From positions 1 through 64,000 of the forward strand of contig CAUQXI010000008.1 of the NCBI GenBank assembly GCA_963522145.1: a DNA stretch of 64,000 bases, given 5' to 3'. Origin of the DNA: Mesorhizobium_B sp963522145 (GTDB lineage Bacteria; Pseudomonadota; Alphaproteobacteria; Rhizobiales; Rhizobiaceae). The position numbers and the translations under genes are program-made. The notes beneath the pieces were generated by a model. The model was not told the DNA's origin and ran no database searches. It worked only from the letters and a program-made list of their open reading frames with translations. Below, in pieces: positions 42,639 to 51,474 of the stretch (within the stretch, counting starts at the first letter, position 1; each line of letters opens with the position of its first letter).

Positions 42639-43615
42639 GCGCGGTCGCCCTGCAGGCTCCGCCCAAGCGCCGGCGCCGCGTTCCCGTTCCACTGGTTCTC
42701 TTTCTCGGCGCCGCGCTTCTTTATGTCGTGACAGCTCTCGCCACCGGCCAGTGGTCGGCGCTGACTGGGGAGGGCGTGTCGGGGCTTCTCCAGCGCATGC
42801 CGGGGCTCGGGCTCGTCGCGCTCGGCCAGACATTCACCATCCTGGTCGGCTCCATCGATCTTTCGGTGGCGAACCTGATCAGCGTGTCTGCGGTGCTGGC
42901 TTCCTTTATCATGCAGGGCGATCCCGCGATGATGGCGCCGGCGGTTCTCGCCGTCCTAGTGCTGGCGGCGCTGGTGGGCTGCGTGAACGGGCTCATCATC
43001 ACCCGGCTCAACGTGAATCCGCTGATCGCCACGCTCGGCGTGGGGCTCGTGCTTCAAGGGCTCCTTTCGGCCAGCTTCGACAATTTCGCCGGCTCGGTGC
43101 CGCCCGTCTTTCAGGGGCTTGCCTATGGAACCCTTCTTGGCATGCCGCTGCCGGTGCTGTTTCTGCTGGCGCTGGCACTTTCTGCCGCTTGGATCTTGCG
43201 GAGCACGCGCTTCGGTGCGCATCTTTATGCGGTCGGCGGCAATCCGGACGGGGCTCGGCTGGCGGGCATTCGCACCGTCCGCGTCATCATTGCCGCGCAT
43301 GTCATTTCCGCGGTGTCGGCCGGGCTGACCGGCCTTTACCTCGCGAGCCGCCTGCGCTCCGGCGCGCCGTGGGTCGGGCGGGACGGCATCTACGACCTCG
43401 AATCGATCGCCGTGGTGGTGATCGGCGGAACGCTGCTCGCCGGCGGGCGGGGCGGGGTATGGGGCACGCTTGCGGGCGTCTTCCTGTTTGCCGTGCTCGA
43501 CGCCGTGTTCAACATGACCGGGATCGACGCCTTCGCCAAGCAGGTGCTGCGTGGCGCGATCGTGGTGCTCGCGGTCGCGGTCTACACCGTGCGGATGAAA
43601 GGACATGTCGCGTGA
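42635..43615 (+). CDS. Sugar ABC transporter permease 1 (RbsC type)
   Basis: A 326-aa inner-membrane permease with about nine hydrophobic segments. FTILVGSIDLSVANLISVSA and ARLAGIRTVRVIIAAHVIS are hallmarks of the BPD_transp_2 ribose-type family. It begins with GTG overlapping the ATPase stop (GTGA) and is preceded by GAGGAGG. It probably pairs with the second permease as a heterodimer. Confidence 0.93.
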   Translation: MSAVALQAPPKRRRRVPVPLVLFLGAALLYVVTALATGQWSALTGEGVSGLLQRMPGLGLVALGQTFTILVGSIDLSVANLISVSAVLASFIMQGDPAMMAPAVLAVLVLAALVGCVNGLIITRLNVNPLIATLGVGLVLQGLLSASFDNFAGSVPPVFQGLAYGTLLGMPLPVLFLLALALSAAWILRSTRFGAHLYAVGGNPDGARLAGIRTVRVIIAAHVISAVSAGLTGLYLASRLRSGAPWVGRDGIYDLESIAVVVIGGTLLAGGRGGVWGTLAGVFLFAVLDAVFNMTGIDAFAKQVLRGAIVVLAVAVYTVRMKGHVA

Positions 43616-44592
43616 GCGCCGCGAGCGAGGAGATCGCCGGGCGGAACAGGCGTCTGCGCATCCGGGTCAATGTGGGCGTGGCCGTGTTCCTGGCGCTTTA
43701 CGCGGCGATCGCGTTCATGCAACCGAGCTATCTCGAACCGGCGGGTTTCACCAATTTCCTGCGCCGCGCGGCACCACTGGTGATCCTCGCCTGCGGCCAG
43801 CTTTTCGTGATCGTGGCCGGCGGCTTCGACCTGTCGATGGGCTCGCTCGTTACGCTTACCGTGCTCGGCGCCGCGATGGTGACAGGTGGCGACCCCGCCG
43901 CCACCTGGCCGACGATCGCGCTGCTTTACGCGATCGGGTTTTGCGTGGGGCTCGTCAACGGCCTCGTGGTTTCCAAGCTCAAGGTGCCTTCCATCATCGC
44001 GACGCTGGGCATGCTGCTTGCGCTCAACGGGGCGGCCTTGATCTGGTCGGGCGGCTCGCCGCGCGGCGCGCTGCCCGAGAATTTCCGCATGTTCGGCCGC
44101 TTCCTGTTTCGCGACGTGCCGCTGCTGGGCACCCTGCCGCTCGCCGTCTTCGTGCTTCTCGTCTTCGCAGGCCTCGCCGCTTGGCTGCTGCACGGCACCG
44201 TGCTCGGCCGGAGAGTGTTCGCGGTCGGCGACAATCCGCGCTCCGCCGAACTGTCCGGCGTGTCGGTTGATGCCGTGCGGGTCTTTGCCTTCGTGTTTTC
44301 GGCCTTGTCGGCGGTGACCGGCGGGATCATGCTGGGCGGCTTCGCCGGCGTGTCCACTGGTGTGGGCGACGGGCTCGAGCTTCAGGCGATCGCGGCTTGC
44401 GTCATCGGCGGCGCGCTGCTTCTCGGCGGGCGCGGCAACGTGACGGGCGCGGTGTTCGGCGCGCTCAGCCTTTATGCGCTGTTCACCCTCCTCAACCTTC
44501 TCGGCCTGCCGCAGCCCGTCCGGGATGTCGCGCAGGGCCTGATCCTGATCGCGGCCGTTGCCCTGGGCGCGGCGCGGCGGAGGGGGCGTTGA
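43612..44592 (+). CDS. Sugar ABC transporter permease 2 (RbsC type)
   Basis: A 326-aa permease homologous to the preceding one, with FVIVAGGFDLSMGSLVTLTV and AELSGVSVDAVRVFAFVFS. It begins with GTG overlapping the stop of permease 1 (GTGA). The frame stays open upstream of 43612 within permease 1, but that part is shadow sequence. The two permeases of equal length differ throughout, so this is an old duplication. Confidence 0.93.
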   Translation: MSAASEEIAGRNRRLRIRVNVGVAVFLALYAAIAFMQPSYLEPAGFTNFLRRAAPLVILACGQLFVIVAGGFDLSMGSLVTLTVLGAAMVTGGDPAATWPTIALLYAIGFCVGLVNGLVVSKLKVPSIIATLGMLLALNGAALIWSGGSPRGALPENFRMFGRFLFRDVPLLGTLPLAVFVLLVFAGLAAWLLHGTVLGRRVFAVGDNPRSAELSGVSVDAVRVFAFVFSALSAVTGGIMLGGFAGVSTGVGDGLELQAIAACVIGGALLLGGRGNVTGAVFGALSLYALFTLLNLLGLPQPVRDVAQGLILIAAVALGAARRRGR

Positions 44593-44663
44593 GCACCGCA
44601 CCGAATTGGAGCCGACCGGCTTCGCAACACCGCCGGAAGGCGGCACACAAGGGAGGAATGAAC

Positions 44664-45794
44664 GTGAAACGCTTACAAATCTGGGCCGCGCTGCTGGCCG
44701 CGACGATTGCCACCGGCGCCCATGCGCAAAGCTTCGACGACCCGGCCGAGTTCCAGCGCCAGAAGGAGCTTTTGGCCATGCAGCCGGAAGGGCCAGCCGA
44801 CAAGATCTGGGAGCAGCATCTGGGCGGCAAGGAGGTCGACACCTCCAAATACAAGAAGGACGGCCCGTATCGGGTCTGCTTCTCCAATGCCGGCGTCAAC
44901 AATCCATGGCGCGTGGTGGGCTTCACCAACATGCAGGCCGAGGTCGAAGCGCAAGGCGCCGACATCGCCTCCTTCACCCATGTGGATGCCGAAGGAAAGG
45001 ACGACAAGCAGATCTCCGACATCAACACGCTGGTGAACAGCGGCAATTGCGATGTCCTGATCGTGTCTCCCAACACCACAGCCGCGCTGACGCCGGCCGT
45101 CGAGCAGGCCTGCCAGAAGATGCCGGTGGTGGTGTTCGACCGCGGCGTCAACACCACCTGCCCGGTGACCTTCATAAATCCGGTGGGCGGCTATGGCTGG
45201 GGCATCCAGACGGCGAACTTCATCGCCGAAAAGATGCCGGCCGGGGGCAAGGTTCTGGCGCTGCGCATCCTTCCGGGCGTCGACGTGCTCGAGAACCGCT
45301 GGGCAGCCGCCAAGCGCATCTTCGAGGAGAAGGGCATCAAGGTCGCGGGCGCGGAATTCACCGACGGTGACAATGCCAAGACGAAGTCGATCGTGGAGGA
45401 CTATATCAACCGCGAGGGCAAGATCGACGCGATCTGGATGGATGCCGGCGCGACAGCCGTGGCGGCGCTGGAAGCGTTCGAGGATGCAGGCCAGCCCTTC
45501 CCCGTCATCACGGGCGAGGACCAGGAGGACTTCCTGCAGAAGTGGAAGACCGAGGGCCTCACCGCGTTCGGTCCGTCCTATCCGACCTATCAGTGGCGCA
45601 CGCCCGTGATCGCCGCCGTTCGCATCCTCAAGGGCGAGCCGGTGATCGGGCCGACCTGGAAGCTGCCGCAGCCTGCCGTGACGCAGGAAACGCTGGACAA
45701 GTATGTGGACGCGAAGATGCCTCCGCTGCACTACGCGCTTTGCGGTTGCGAGGGCCTGCCCGGCTATCCCGAGCGCTGGGGCGGCTCGAAGTAA
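44664..45794 (+). CDS. Sugar ABC transporter periplasmic substrate-binding protein
   Basis: A 376-aa exported protein. A 22-residue signal peptide (ending GAHAQ) is followed by a type I periplasmic-binding fold: CFSNAGVNNPWRV, SDINTLVNSGNCDVLIVSPN, MPVVVFDRGV and AIWMDAGATAV. It ends with CGCEGLPGYPERWGG, and the extra cysteines may pair. The GTG at 44664 sits 7 bases from GGGAGG, whereas the ATG at 44658 is only 1 base away, so GTG is preferred. The ligand is unknown; the neighbouring epimerase suggests a ketose or rare sugar. A perfect hairpin follows the gene. Confidence 0.92.
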   Translation: MKRLQIWAALLAATIATGAHAQSFDDPAEFQRQKELLAMQPEGPADKIWEQHLGGKEVDTSKYKKDGPYRVCFSNAGVNNPWRVVGFTNMQAEVEAQGADIASFTHVDAEGKDDKQISDINTLVNSGNCDVLIVSPNTTAALTPAVEQACQKMPVVVFDRGVNTTCPVTFINPVGGYGWGIQTANFIAEKMPAGGKVLALRILPGVDVLENRWAAAKRIFEEKGIKVAGAEFTDGDNAKTKSIVEDYINREGKIDAIWMDAGATAVAALEAFEDAGQPFPVITGEDQEDFLQKWKTEGLTAFGPSYPTYQWRTPVIAAVRILKGEPVIGPTWKLPQPAVTQETLDKYVDAKMPPLHYALCGCEGLPGYPERWGGSK

Positions 45795-45809
45795 GCAGAG
45801 CCGGCAAAA

Positions 45810-45840
45810 GGAATGAGGCCCGGCATACGGGCCTCATTCC
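45810..45840 (+). other. Perfect intercistronic hairpin after the binding-protein gene
   Basis: GGAATGAGGCCCG and CGGGCCTCATTCC form a perfect 13-bp stem around GCATA, 16 bases past the stop and 23 bases before the next ATG. There is no U-tract, so a 3'-end stabiliser that raises binding-protein mRNA is more likely than a full terminator. Confidence 0.75.
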
Positions 45841-45862
45841 TCAACGCATCAGGGAGGATGCC

Positions 45863-46711
45863 ATGCGGTTCGGCGCCAGCACGTTTATCTTCGTGTCGCC
45901 CTTCTCGAACGATACGCTCGACCTGATCGATCATGTTGCGGGCATGGGGTTCGACCTCATCGAGATCTGCGTCGAGGACCCCGAGACGATCGATGCGCCG
46001 CGAATCGCCGAGCGGCTCCGTGCCGCCGGCATAGGGGCGACCGTGTGTGGAGCCTTCGGGCCCGACCGGGACATGAGCGCGAACGAGCCCGAAACCCGCG
46101 CAACCGCGCTCGCCTATCTCAAGCGCTGCATCGAGATCGCATCCGCCCTTGGCGCGACCCGCGTCGTCGGTCCGATGTATTCGGCTGTCGGGCGCACGCG
46201 CCTGGCCGAGCCGGAAGAGCGCCGCGCGCAGCTCGACCTCGCAGCAGACGGCATCCGCGCGGCGGCCGATTTCGCCGCCTCGCATGGCGTGCAACTCGGC
46301 ATCGAGCCGCTCAACCGCTTCGAGACCGATCTCGTCAACACCGTGGAGCAGGGCCTCGATCTTCTCGATCGGATCGGCCGGGAGAATGTCGGTTTTCTGC
46401 TCGACACGTTCCACATGAACATCGAGGAAAAGAGCATTCCCGACGCGATCCGCCGCGCGTCCGGGCGGATCACCGAGTTCCACGCCTGCTCCAGCGATCG
46501 CGGCACGCCGGGCGAGGATCATCTGCCCTGGCGCGACATCGCGGATGCGCTCGAAGATGCGGGCTATGAGGGCCCGGTCGTGATCGAAGCCTTTAATCCG
46601 AACATCCGGGAGATCGCACGCGCCGTCTGCCTTTGGCGCCCGCTTGCCCCAAGCGAAGACGCGCTGGCCTCAAACGGCCTCGCCCACCTCCGGCGTGTCT
46701 TCGGGCGCTAA
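45863..46711 (+). CDS. Sugar 3-epimerase-like TIM-barrel protein (D-tagatose/D-allulose 3-epimerase family)
   Basis: A 282-aa AP-endonuclease-2-type TIM barrel. It matches the ketose 3-epimerase family in GIEPLNRFETDLVNT (metal-binding Glu), FLLDTFHMNIEEKSIPDAI, EFHACSSDRGTPG and VVIEAFNPNI. These enzymes interconvert ketohexoses or ketopentoses at C3 using Mn2+. It lies at the end of the ABC operon, consistent with processing of the imported sugar. GGGAGG precedes the ATG at 45863; the ATG at 45858 is out of frame. Confidence 0.87.
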   Translation: MRFGASTFIFVSPFSNDTLDLIDHVAGMGFDLIEICVEDPETIDAPRIAERLRAAGIGATVCGAFGPDRDMSANEPETRATALAYLKRCIEIASALGATRVVGPMYSAVGRTRLAEPEERRAQLDLAADGIRAAADFAASHGVQLGIEPLNRFETDLVNTVEQGLDLLDRIGRENVGFLLDTFHMNIEEKSIPDAIRRASGRITEFHACSSDRGTPGEDHLPWRDIADALEDAGYEGPVVIEAFNPNIREIARAVCLWRPLAPSEDALASNGLAHLRRVFGR

Positions 46712-46718
46712 GCGCGGC

Positions 46719-47603
46719 TCACCCCATCCGTTCGGAGGCGTGCGCACCGGGGCTTGGCGGGAAGACCACCGTGCGGTCACCGTTGAGAAAGGTGCGGCGC
46801 TGGATATGGGCATGGATGCCGCGTGCCAGAACCTGCGCTTCCACGTCGCGGCCGATCGACACGTAATCGGCCGAGCTTTGCGCATGGGTGATTCGTGCCA
46901 CGTCCTGCTCAATGATCGGGCCTTCATCGAGGTCGGCCGTGACATAATGGGCGGTCGCGCCGATCAGCTTCACGCCGCGCTCATAGGCCTGCTTGTAGGG
47001 ATTGGCGCCCTTGAAGCTTGGCAGGAAGGAGTGATGGATGTTGATGATGCGGCCCGACATCTTTTGGCACATCGCATCGGACAGGACCTGCATGTAGCGC
47101 GCGAGCACGATCAATTCGGCGCCGGCGTCCTCGATGATCTCCATGATCCGCGCCTCGGCCTGGGGCTTGTTGGCCTTGGTGACGGGCACATGGTGGAAGG
47201 GCAGGTCATGGTTGACCACGACCTTCTGATAATCGAGGTGGTTGGAGATGACGGCTACGATCTCGATGGGCAAGGCGCCGATGTGCCAGCGATAAAGCAG
47301 GTCGTTGAGGCAGTGGCCGAAGCGAGAAACCATCAGCACGACCTTCATGCGCCTGGCCATGTCGTGGAACTGGTGCTCCATCGCAAACTTTTCGGCGACG
47401 GGGGCGAAATCGTGCTCGATCTCGTCGAGGCCTGCGCCTTCCTCCGACTTGAACACGATCCGCATGAAGAAGCGCCCTGTGTCGGGATCATCGAACTGGG
47501 CGCTGTCGGTGATGTTGCAGCCTTTCGACGCCAGGCAGGTCGCGATCGCCGCGACAATGCCCCGCTGGCTGATGCATGTCACAGTGAGGATGTACTGGCT
47601 CAT
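46719..47603 (-). CDS. purU: Formyltetrahydrofolate deformylase
   Basis: Hydrolyses 10-formyl-THF to THF and formate. The 294-aa product has an N-terminal ACT domain (1-80) and a formyltransferase-type hydrolase domain with NHDLPFHHVPV, INIHHSFLPSFKGANPY, IGATAHYVTADLDEGPII and the catalytic Asn/His/Asp. It follows the SoxG-like gene by 84 bases on the same strand and is probably in that operon. There it would release C1 units made from the methyl group. Confidence 0.95.
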   Translation of the reverse strand: MSQYILTVTCISQRGIVAAIATCLASKGCNITDSAQFDDPDTGRFFMRIVFKSEEGAGLDEIEHDFAPVAEKFAMEHQFHDMARRMKVVLMVSRFGHCLNDLLYRWHIGALPIEIVAVISNHLDYQKVVVNHDLPFHHVPVTKANKPQAEARIMEIIEDAGAELIVLARYMQVLSDAMCQKMSGRIINIHHSFLPSFKGANPYKQAYERGVKLIGATAHYVTADLDEGPIIEQDVARITHAQSSADYVSIGRDVEAQVLARGIHAHIQRRTFLNGDRTVVFPPSPGAHASERMG

Positions 47604-47687
47604 AGGTCTTTCCGGTCAGAAACGAAGCTTGATCCGCGCGGGCTGATCGACGTCACAGGCGAACAGAGCAGGCATATGCCCGGCCGA

Positions 47688-48254
47688 TCATGTTGCGGCA
47701 CTTCCCAAACGCCTGATCGCCGTTTCCAGCGCATGCCAGATCGTTTCGGCCGCCGAGCGCATGCCCAGGACGGCAAGGCGGTCGGGTGCGCGCCGGATCA
47801 CGAAGACGCTCATATGCTCCAGGCCGGTGCGCGTCGCCGATCCCGGCGGGAAACGGGCCGAATTGATGTTCACCAGCTTGGACATCAATCGGAGGATCGG
47901 GGGCTCGCCGCCTGTTGAGTGAATTTCGAAGGCGGCGAAGCCATCCGTCTGATCCGTGATCGAGCATCCGGGGCAGAGCGCTGCCAAATCCGCCGCGAAG
48001 TCGGACTCGGCACGCCCGGTTCCCTCGATCATCCACTGATCGGGACCGCTCCAGAAGGCGGCAACGTCGTTTAATTGCGCCCAGCAGCCGGGGCCTGGCA
48101 GCGACAGCCCGAACGGCTGAGGCTGTGCGGTTCCCCGGCGCAGTGCCAGCGAGGCGAGGGAGAGCCTGTCATTCTCTTCGAGGCTGAGAACGCCATGGCG
48201 GATGGTTCGCGCTGCGTCGCCGCCAAGAGCGGTGAGGGGTTTGAGGTCAGGCAC
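47688..48254 (-). CDS. soxG: Sarcosine oxidase gamma-subunit family protein (SoxG / N-methylglutamate dehydrogenase MgdD)
   Basis: An 188-aa protein homologous to the gamma subunit of heterotetrameric sarcosine oxidase. Motifs include WMIEGTGRAESDFAADL, DQTDGFAAFEIHS and TGLEHMSVFVIRR. The subunit is structurally related to the THF domain of the alpha subunit. The start is taken at GTG 48254, preceded by GGGAG and overlapping the alpha-subunit stop by 8 bases. An upstream frame to 48299 has no family support. In an N-methylglutamate dehydrogenase it would be MgdD. Confidence 0.85.
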   Translation of the reverse strand: MPDLKPLTALGGDAARTIRHGVLSLEENDRLSLASLALRRGTAQPQPFGLSLPGPGCWAQLNDVAAFWSGPDQWMIEGTGRAESDFAADLAALCPGCSITDQTDGFAAFEIHSTGGEPPILRLMSKLVNINSARFPPGSATRTGLEHMSVFVIRRAPDRLAVLGMRSAAETIWHALETAIRRLGSAAT

Positions 48255-51177
48255 GCAAACGTTCTCCCTCGGGATCAACGAAGTGGGGCGAAACGACACG
48301 CAGACGCACCGACTGCCCCTGAAGCGGATTGGCGGCCACGATCACCTCACCCTTGCGCGCGGCGCCATCGGCGAGGAAGCCGAGGCCGATGGCTGAACCG
48401 ACATGGGGGGAGAAGCAGGCCGACGTAATCCATCCCTGGTCGGTCACGGTCTGCTGTTCCGCGCCTTCCGCGAAAAGATGGGAGCCGGCCACCACCGGTT
48501 CGGCCGGGTCGACGGGCTGCAGGCCCACGAGCACCCGCATGTCGGAAAGCAGACCCTCGCGGCGGGTCATCAACGTGCCGATCGCATCCTTCTTGGCAGA
48601 AACCATGCGGCCCATTCCCAGCATCTGCGCCGTGGTCTGGCCGTTCAACTCGTTGCCGGCGGCATGTCCTTTCTCGATGCGCATCACGCCGAGAGCCTCC
48701 GTGCCGTAAACGGTTGCGCCCAGATCCTGCCCGAGCTCGGTGAGGCGGGTGATCAACGCGTTGCCATACCGCGCGGGCACCGCGAGCTCATATGCAAGCT
48801 CGCCCGAAAAGGAGATGCGGAACAGCCGCGCCCGAAGCCCGCCGCCGATCGAAAGGCTCGCGCATGCCATGAAAGGAAAGGCTTCGTTCGACAGGTCGAA
48901 GCCATCTACCACGCGCTCGAGCAGCCTGCGCGCATTAGGCCCGGCGACGGAAAACTGCGCCCAGGCGTCCGTGGTCGAGATAAGCTGCACATCCAGCTCC
49001 GGCCACAGGCACTGGCGGGCGAATTCCATGTGGCGATAAACTGTGCCGGCATTGGCCGTGGTGGTCGTCACGACATAGTGGGTGTCGCCCAGCCGCGCGC
49101 AGGTGCCGTCATCCCAGGCCTGTCCATCCTCACGGAGCATGAGGCCGTAACGCACCATGCCGGTTTTGAGGCTCTTCATGGCATTGCAGTAGAGCCGGTC
49201 GAGGAACTCGGCCGCATCCGCGCCCTGCACATCCACCTTGCCGAGCGTGGTCACGTCGCAGATGCCGACGCCCTTGCGGGTCGCCAGAACTTCGCGATCC
49301 ACCGACTGGCGCCAATGCGTTTCGCCGGCACGCGGAAAATACTGCGCCCGCATCCACTGGCCGACCTCCACAAAGATCGCGCCTTGCGCCGCGGCCCATT
49401 GATGGCTGGGCGTCAGGCGGCGCGGCCGGAAATGCGCGCCGGTATCGCCTCCGCCCAGAACCGACAGCGAAACCGGCGTGTACGGCGGGCGGAAGATCGT
49501 CGTTCCGGTTTCGGGGATCGACTGGCCGGTCATTTCCGCCATCACGGCCAGTGCGGAAACATTGGCCGTCTTGCCCTGGTCCGTCGCCATACCCAGCGTG
49601 GTCCAGCGCTTGAGCTGCTCGACCCCGCGCATATTCTCCTGATGCGCCAGCTTGACGTCCTTCACCGTCACGTCGTTTTGGAAATCGATCCAGGCGCGAC
49701 CCTTGCCCGGCACATGCCAGAGCGGGCGCAGGCGAATTGGTGCATCCTCCGCGCGTGGAAGAGGAGGTAGGGTAGCGCTGATGCCGACCGCCTCCAATGC
49801 GCGCATGGCCGACTCTGCGCCCGAAACCATCGCCGCGCCTGTGCTGCCATGACCCGCGGCCGCGCCCGCGACGATCATGCCGCCGGGCAGTTCGACGGGA
49901 GGCAGGAATGTCTGCTGCTCCTCGCTCCACTGCGGGCGGCCGCGCTGGTGGGAGGCTAGATGGACGTTCGGGTTCCAGCCGCCGCTCACGCCGAGCGCGC
50001 CGCAGTCGATCCATTCCCGACTTCCGCCGCGCGTCACCTCGATCGACCGGAGCCCCAGACGGCCCTTCGAGCCGCTGACAACCGCATCCGCGATCAAGCG
50101 GTACCCGCCTTTTGCCGCAGCATCGGAACGCGAATCAACCACGGCCGCAATCTCGACGCCGCGCGCCAGAAGGTCCAGCGCGGTTCGGTGCCCGTCGTCA
50201 TTGTTGGTGAAGATCGCGACACGGCTGCCCGGGCTCACGGCCCAGCGATTGGCATAGGCCCGAAGCGCGCCTCCCAGCATGATCCCGGGCCGGTCATTGT
50301 TCTCGAAGGGAATGTGCCGCTCGATCGCGCCTGCCGCGAGCACCGTTCGCTTCGCCGTGATGCGCCAAAGCGACTGTCGCGGCTGCGTGCCAGGCGCCGG
50401 TAGGTGATCGCCGACCCGCTCGACCGCGCCGAAGATGCCGTGATCAAAGGCACCGAACACCGTGGTCCGGCGCAGGATGCGAAGATTGGGCAGGCTCTCG
50501 AATTCGGTTTCAAGCGCGCCGATCCAGTCGGTCGCAGGCGCATCGTCCAGCATGTGGCTTTCGGCGAGAAGGCGGCCGCCCAGGCGGTGATCCTCGTCGG
50601 CGAGGATCACCCTGGCGCCGGCGCGCGCTGCGGTCAGCGCAGCCGCCAAGCCCGCCGCGCCCGCGCCGACAACAAGCAGATCGCAGTGAAGGAAGCCCTT
50701 GTCATAGGCATCAGGGTCGGGCTCCATCGAGAGGCTGCCCAGCCCCGCAGCCCGCCGGATCGCCGGCTCGTAGAGCTTTTCCCAGAAGGAACGCGGCCAC
50801 ATGAAGGTCTTGTAGTAGAAGCCTGCCGTGAGGAAGTCGGCGAACAGGTCGTTCACCGCCATGGCGTCGAAGCGAAGCGAGGGCCAGCGATTCTGGCTGT
50901 GCGCTTCAAGCCCGTCGAACAGCTCGACCATCGTGGCGCGGCTGTTGGGCTCGCGACGGGCTCTTGTGCGAAGTTCTACCAGAGCGTTCGGCTCCTCGGA
51001 GCCTGACGCGATCAGGCCGCGGGGACGGTGATACTTGAAGGATCGGCCCATCAGCCGCACGCCATTGGCCAGAAGCGCCGAAGCCAGCGTGTCGCCTGGA
51101 TGGCCCGCATAGCTCTTGCCATCAAAGGAAAAGCGCAGCGTGCGGCTGCGATCGATCAGGCCGCCATGGAGTCTCAT
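48247..51177 (-). CDS. soxA: Sarcosine oxidase alpha-subunit family protein (SoxA / MgdC)
   Basis: A 976-aa flavoprotein. The N-terminal ferredoxin-like 2Fe-2S-family domain (RFSFDGKSYAGHPGDTLASA) precedes an NAD/FAD Rossmann domain (LLVVGAGAAGLAAALTAA). The C-terminal half is an aminomethyltransferase-like THF domain (GEVTHW-type start; GTEALGVMRIEKGHAAGNEL). It takes electrons and passes the methyl-derived formaldehyde to THF. The GCVT-like end and the length are normal for the family. The ATG overlaps the delta-like gene by 4 bases. Confidence 0.93.
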   Translation of the reverse strand: MRLHGGLIDRSRTLRFSFDGKSYAGHPGDTLASALLANGVRLMGRSFKYHRPRGLIASGSEEPNALVELRTRARREPNSRATMVELFDGLEAHSQNRWPSLRFDAMAVNDLFADFLTAGFYYKTFMWPRSFWEKLYEPAIRRAAGLGSLSMEPDPDAYDKGFLHCDLLVVGAGAAGLAAALTAARAGARVILADEDHRLGGRLLAESHMLDDAPATDWIGALETEFESLPNLRILRRTTVFGAFDHGIFGAVERVGDHLPAPGTQPRQSLWRITAKRTVLAAGAIERHIPFENNDRPGIMLGGALRAYANRWAVSPGSRVAIFTNNDDGHRTALDLLARGVEIAAVVDSRSDAAAKGGYRLIADAVVSGSKGRLGLRSIEVTRGGSREWIDCGALGVSGGWNPNVHLASHQRGRPQWSEEQQTFLPPVELPGGMIVAGAAAGHGSTGAAMVSGAESAMRALEAVGISATLPPLPRAEDAPIRLRPLWHVPGKGRAWIDFQNDVTVKDVKLAHQENMRGVEQLKRWTTLGMATDQGKTANVSALAVMAEMTGQSIPETGTTIFRPPYTPVSLSVLGGGDTGAHFRPRRLTPSHQWAAAQGAIFVEVGQWMRAQYFPRAGETHWRQSVDREVLATRKGVGICDVTTLGKVDVQGADAAEFLDRLYCNAMKSLKTGMVRYGLMLREDGQAWDDGTCARLGDTHYVVTTTTANAGTVYRHMEFARQCLWPELDVQLISTTDAWAQFSVAGPNARRLLERVVDGFDLSNEAFPFMACASLSIGGGLRARLFRISFSGELAYELAVPARYGNALITRLTELGQDLGATVYGTEALGVMRIEKGHAAGNELNGQTTAQMLGMGRMVSAKKDAIGTLMTRREGLLSDMRVLVGLQPVDPAEPVVAGSHLFAEGAEQQTVTDQGWITSACFSPHVGSAIGLGFLADGAARKGEVIVAANPLQGQSVRLRVVSPHFVDPEGERLRA

Positions 51178-51464
51178 CGAGCGGCTTCCCTTGCGCGCAG
51201 GGCGACATCGCGGGCCAGTTCGGCGCCGAGGATCTCGTGCGTCATCGTGTTGCGGGTGACCACGAGCCAGGACCGGTCGCCCTGCTCATGGAACCATAAC
51301 TCGCGATGCAGGCCGGCCGGATTGTCGCGCAGATAGACATAGTCGAAGAAGGCTTCCGGCGCGCCTTGGGCCATTCCGTCCGGGCGGTTGAGCAGCGATG
51401 CATCGCCCAGATAGGTGAACTCCTGCGCATCGCGCGGTCCGAGAAGGGGATGAGGGATCAGCAT
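51174..51464 (-). CDS. soxD: Sarcosine oxidase delta-like subunit lacking the zinc cysteines (SoxD / MgdB)
   Basis: A 96-aa protein. The family block DYVYLRDNPAGLHRELWFHEQGDRSWLVVTRNT is recognisable by its parts YLRDNPAG, RELWFHEQGD and VVTRNT. In true sarcosine oxidase delta subunits zinc is held by cysteines near the N-terminus (PCPxCG) and by a GC pair later. Here these are PHPLLG and GD, so the zinc site is absent. This form is what I would expect of MgdB, the small subunit of N-methylglutamate dehydrogenase (inference). GAGG lies 11 bases before the ATG. Confidence 0.83.
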   Translation of the reverse strand: MLIPHPLLGPRDAQEFTYLGDASLLNRPDGMAQGAPEAFFDYVYLRDNPAGLHRELWFHEQGDRSWLVVTRNTMTHEILGAELARDVALRAREAAR

Positions 51465-51474
51465 CCGGTGCGCC

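Noticed and set aside
42628..43611. Upstream continuation of the permease 2 frame
   Set aside because: It overlaps permease 1 entirely, encodes no membrane segments in this frame, and the GTG with coupled start at 43612 explains the real gene.
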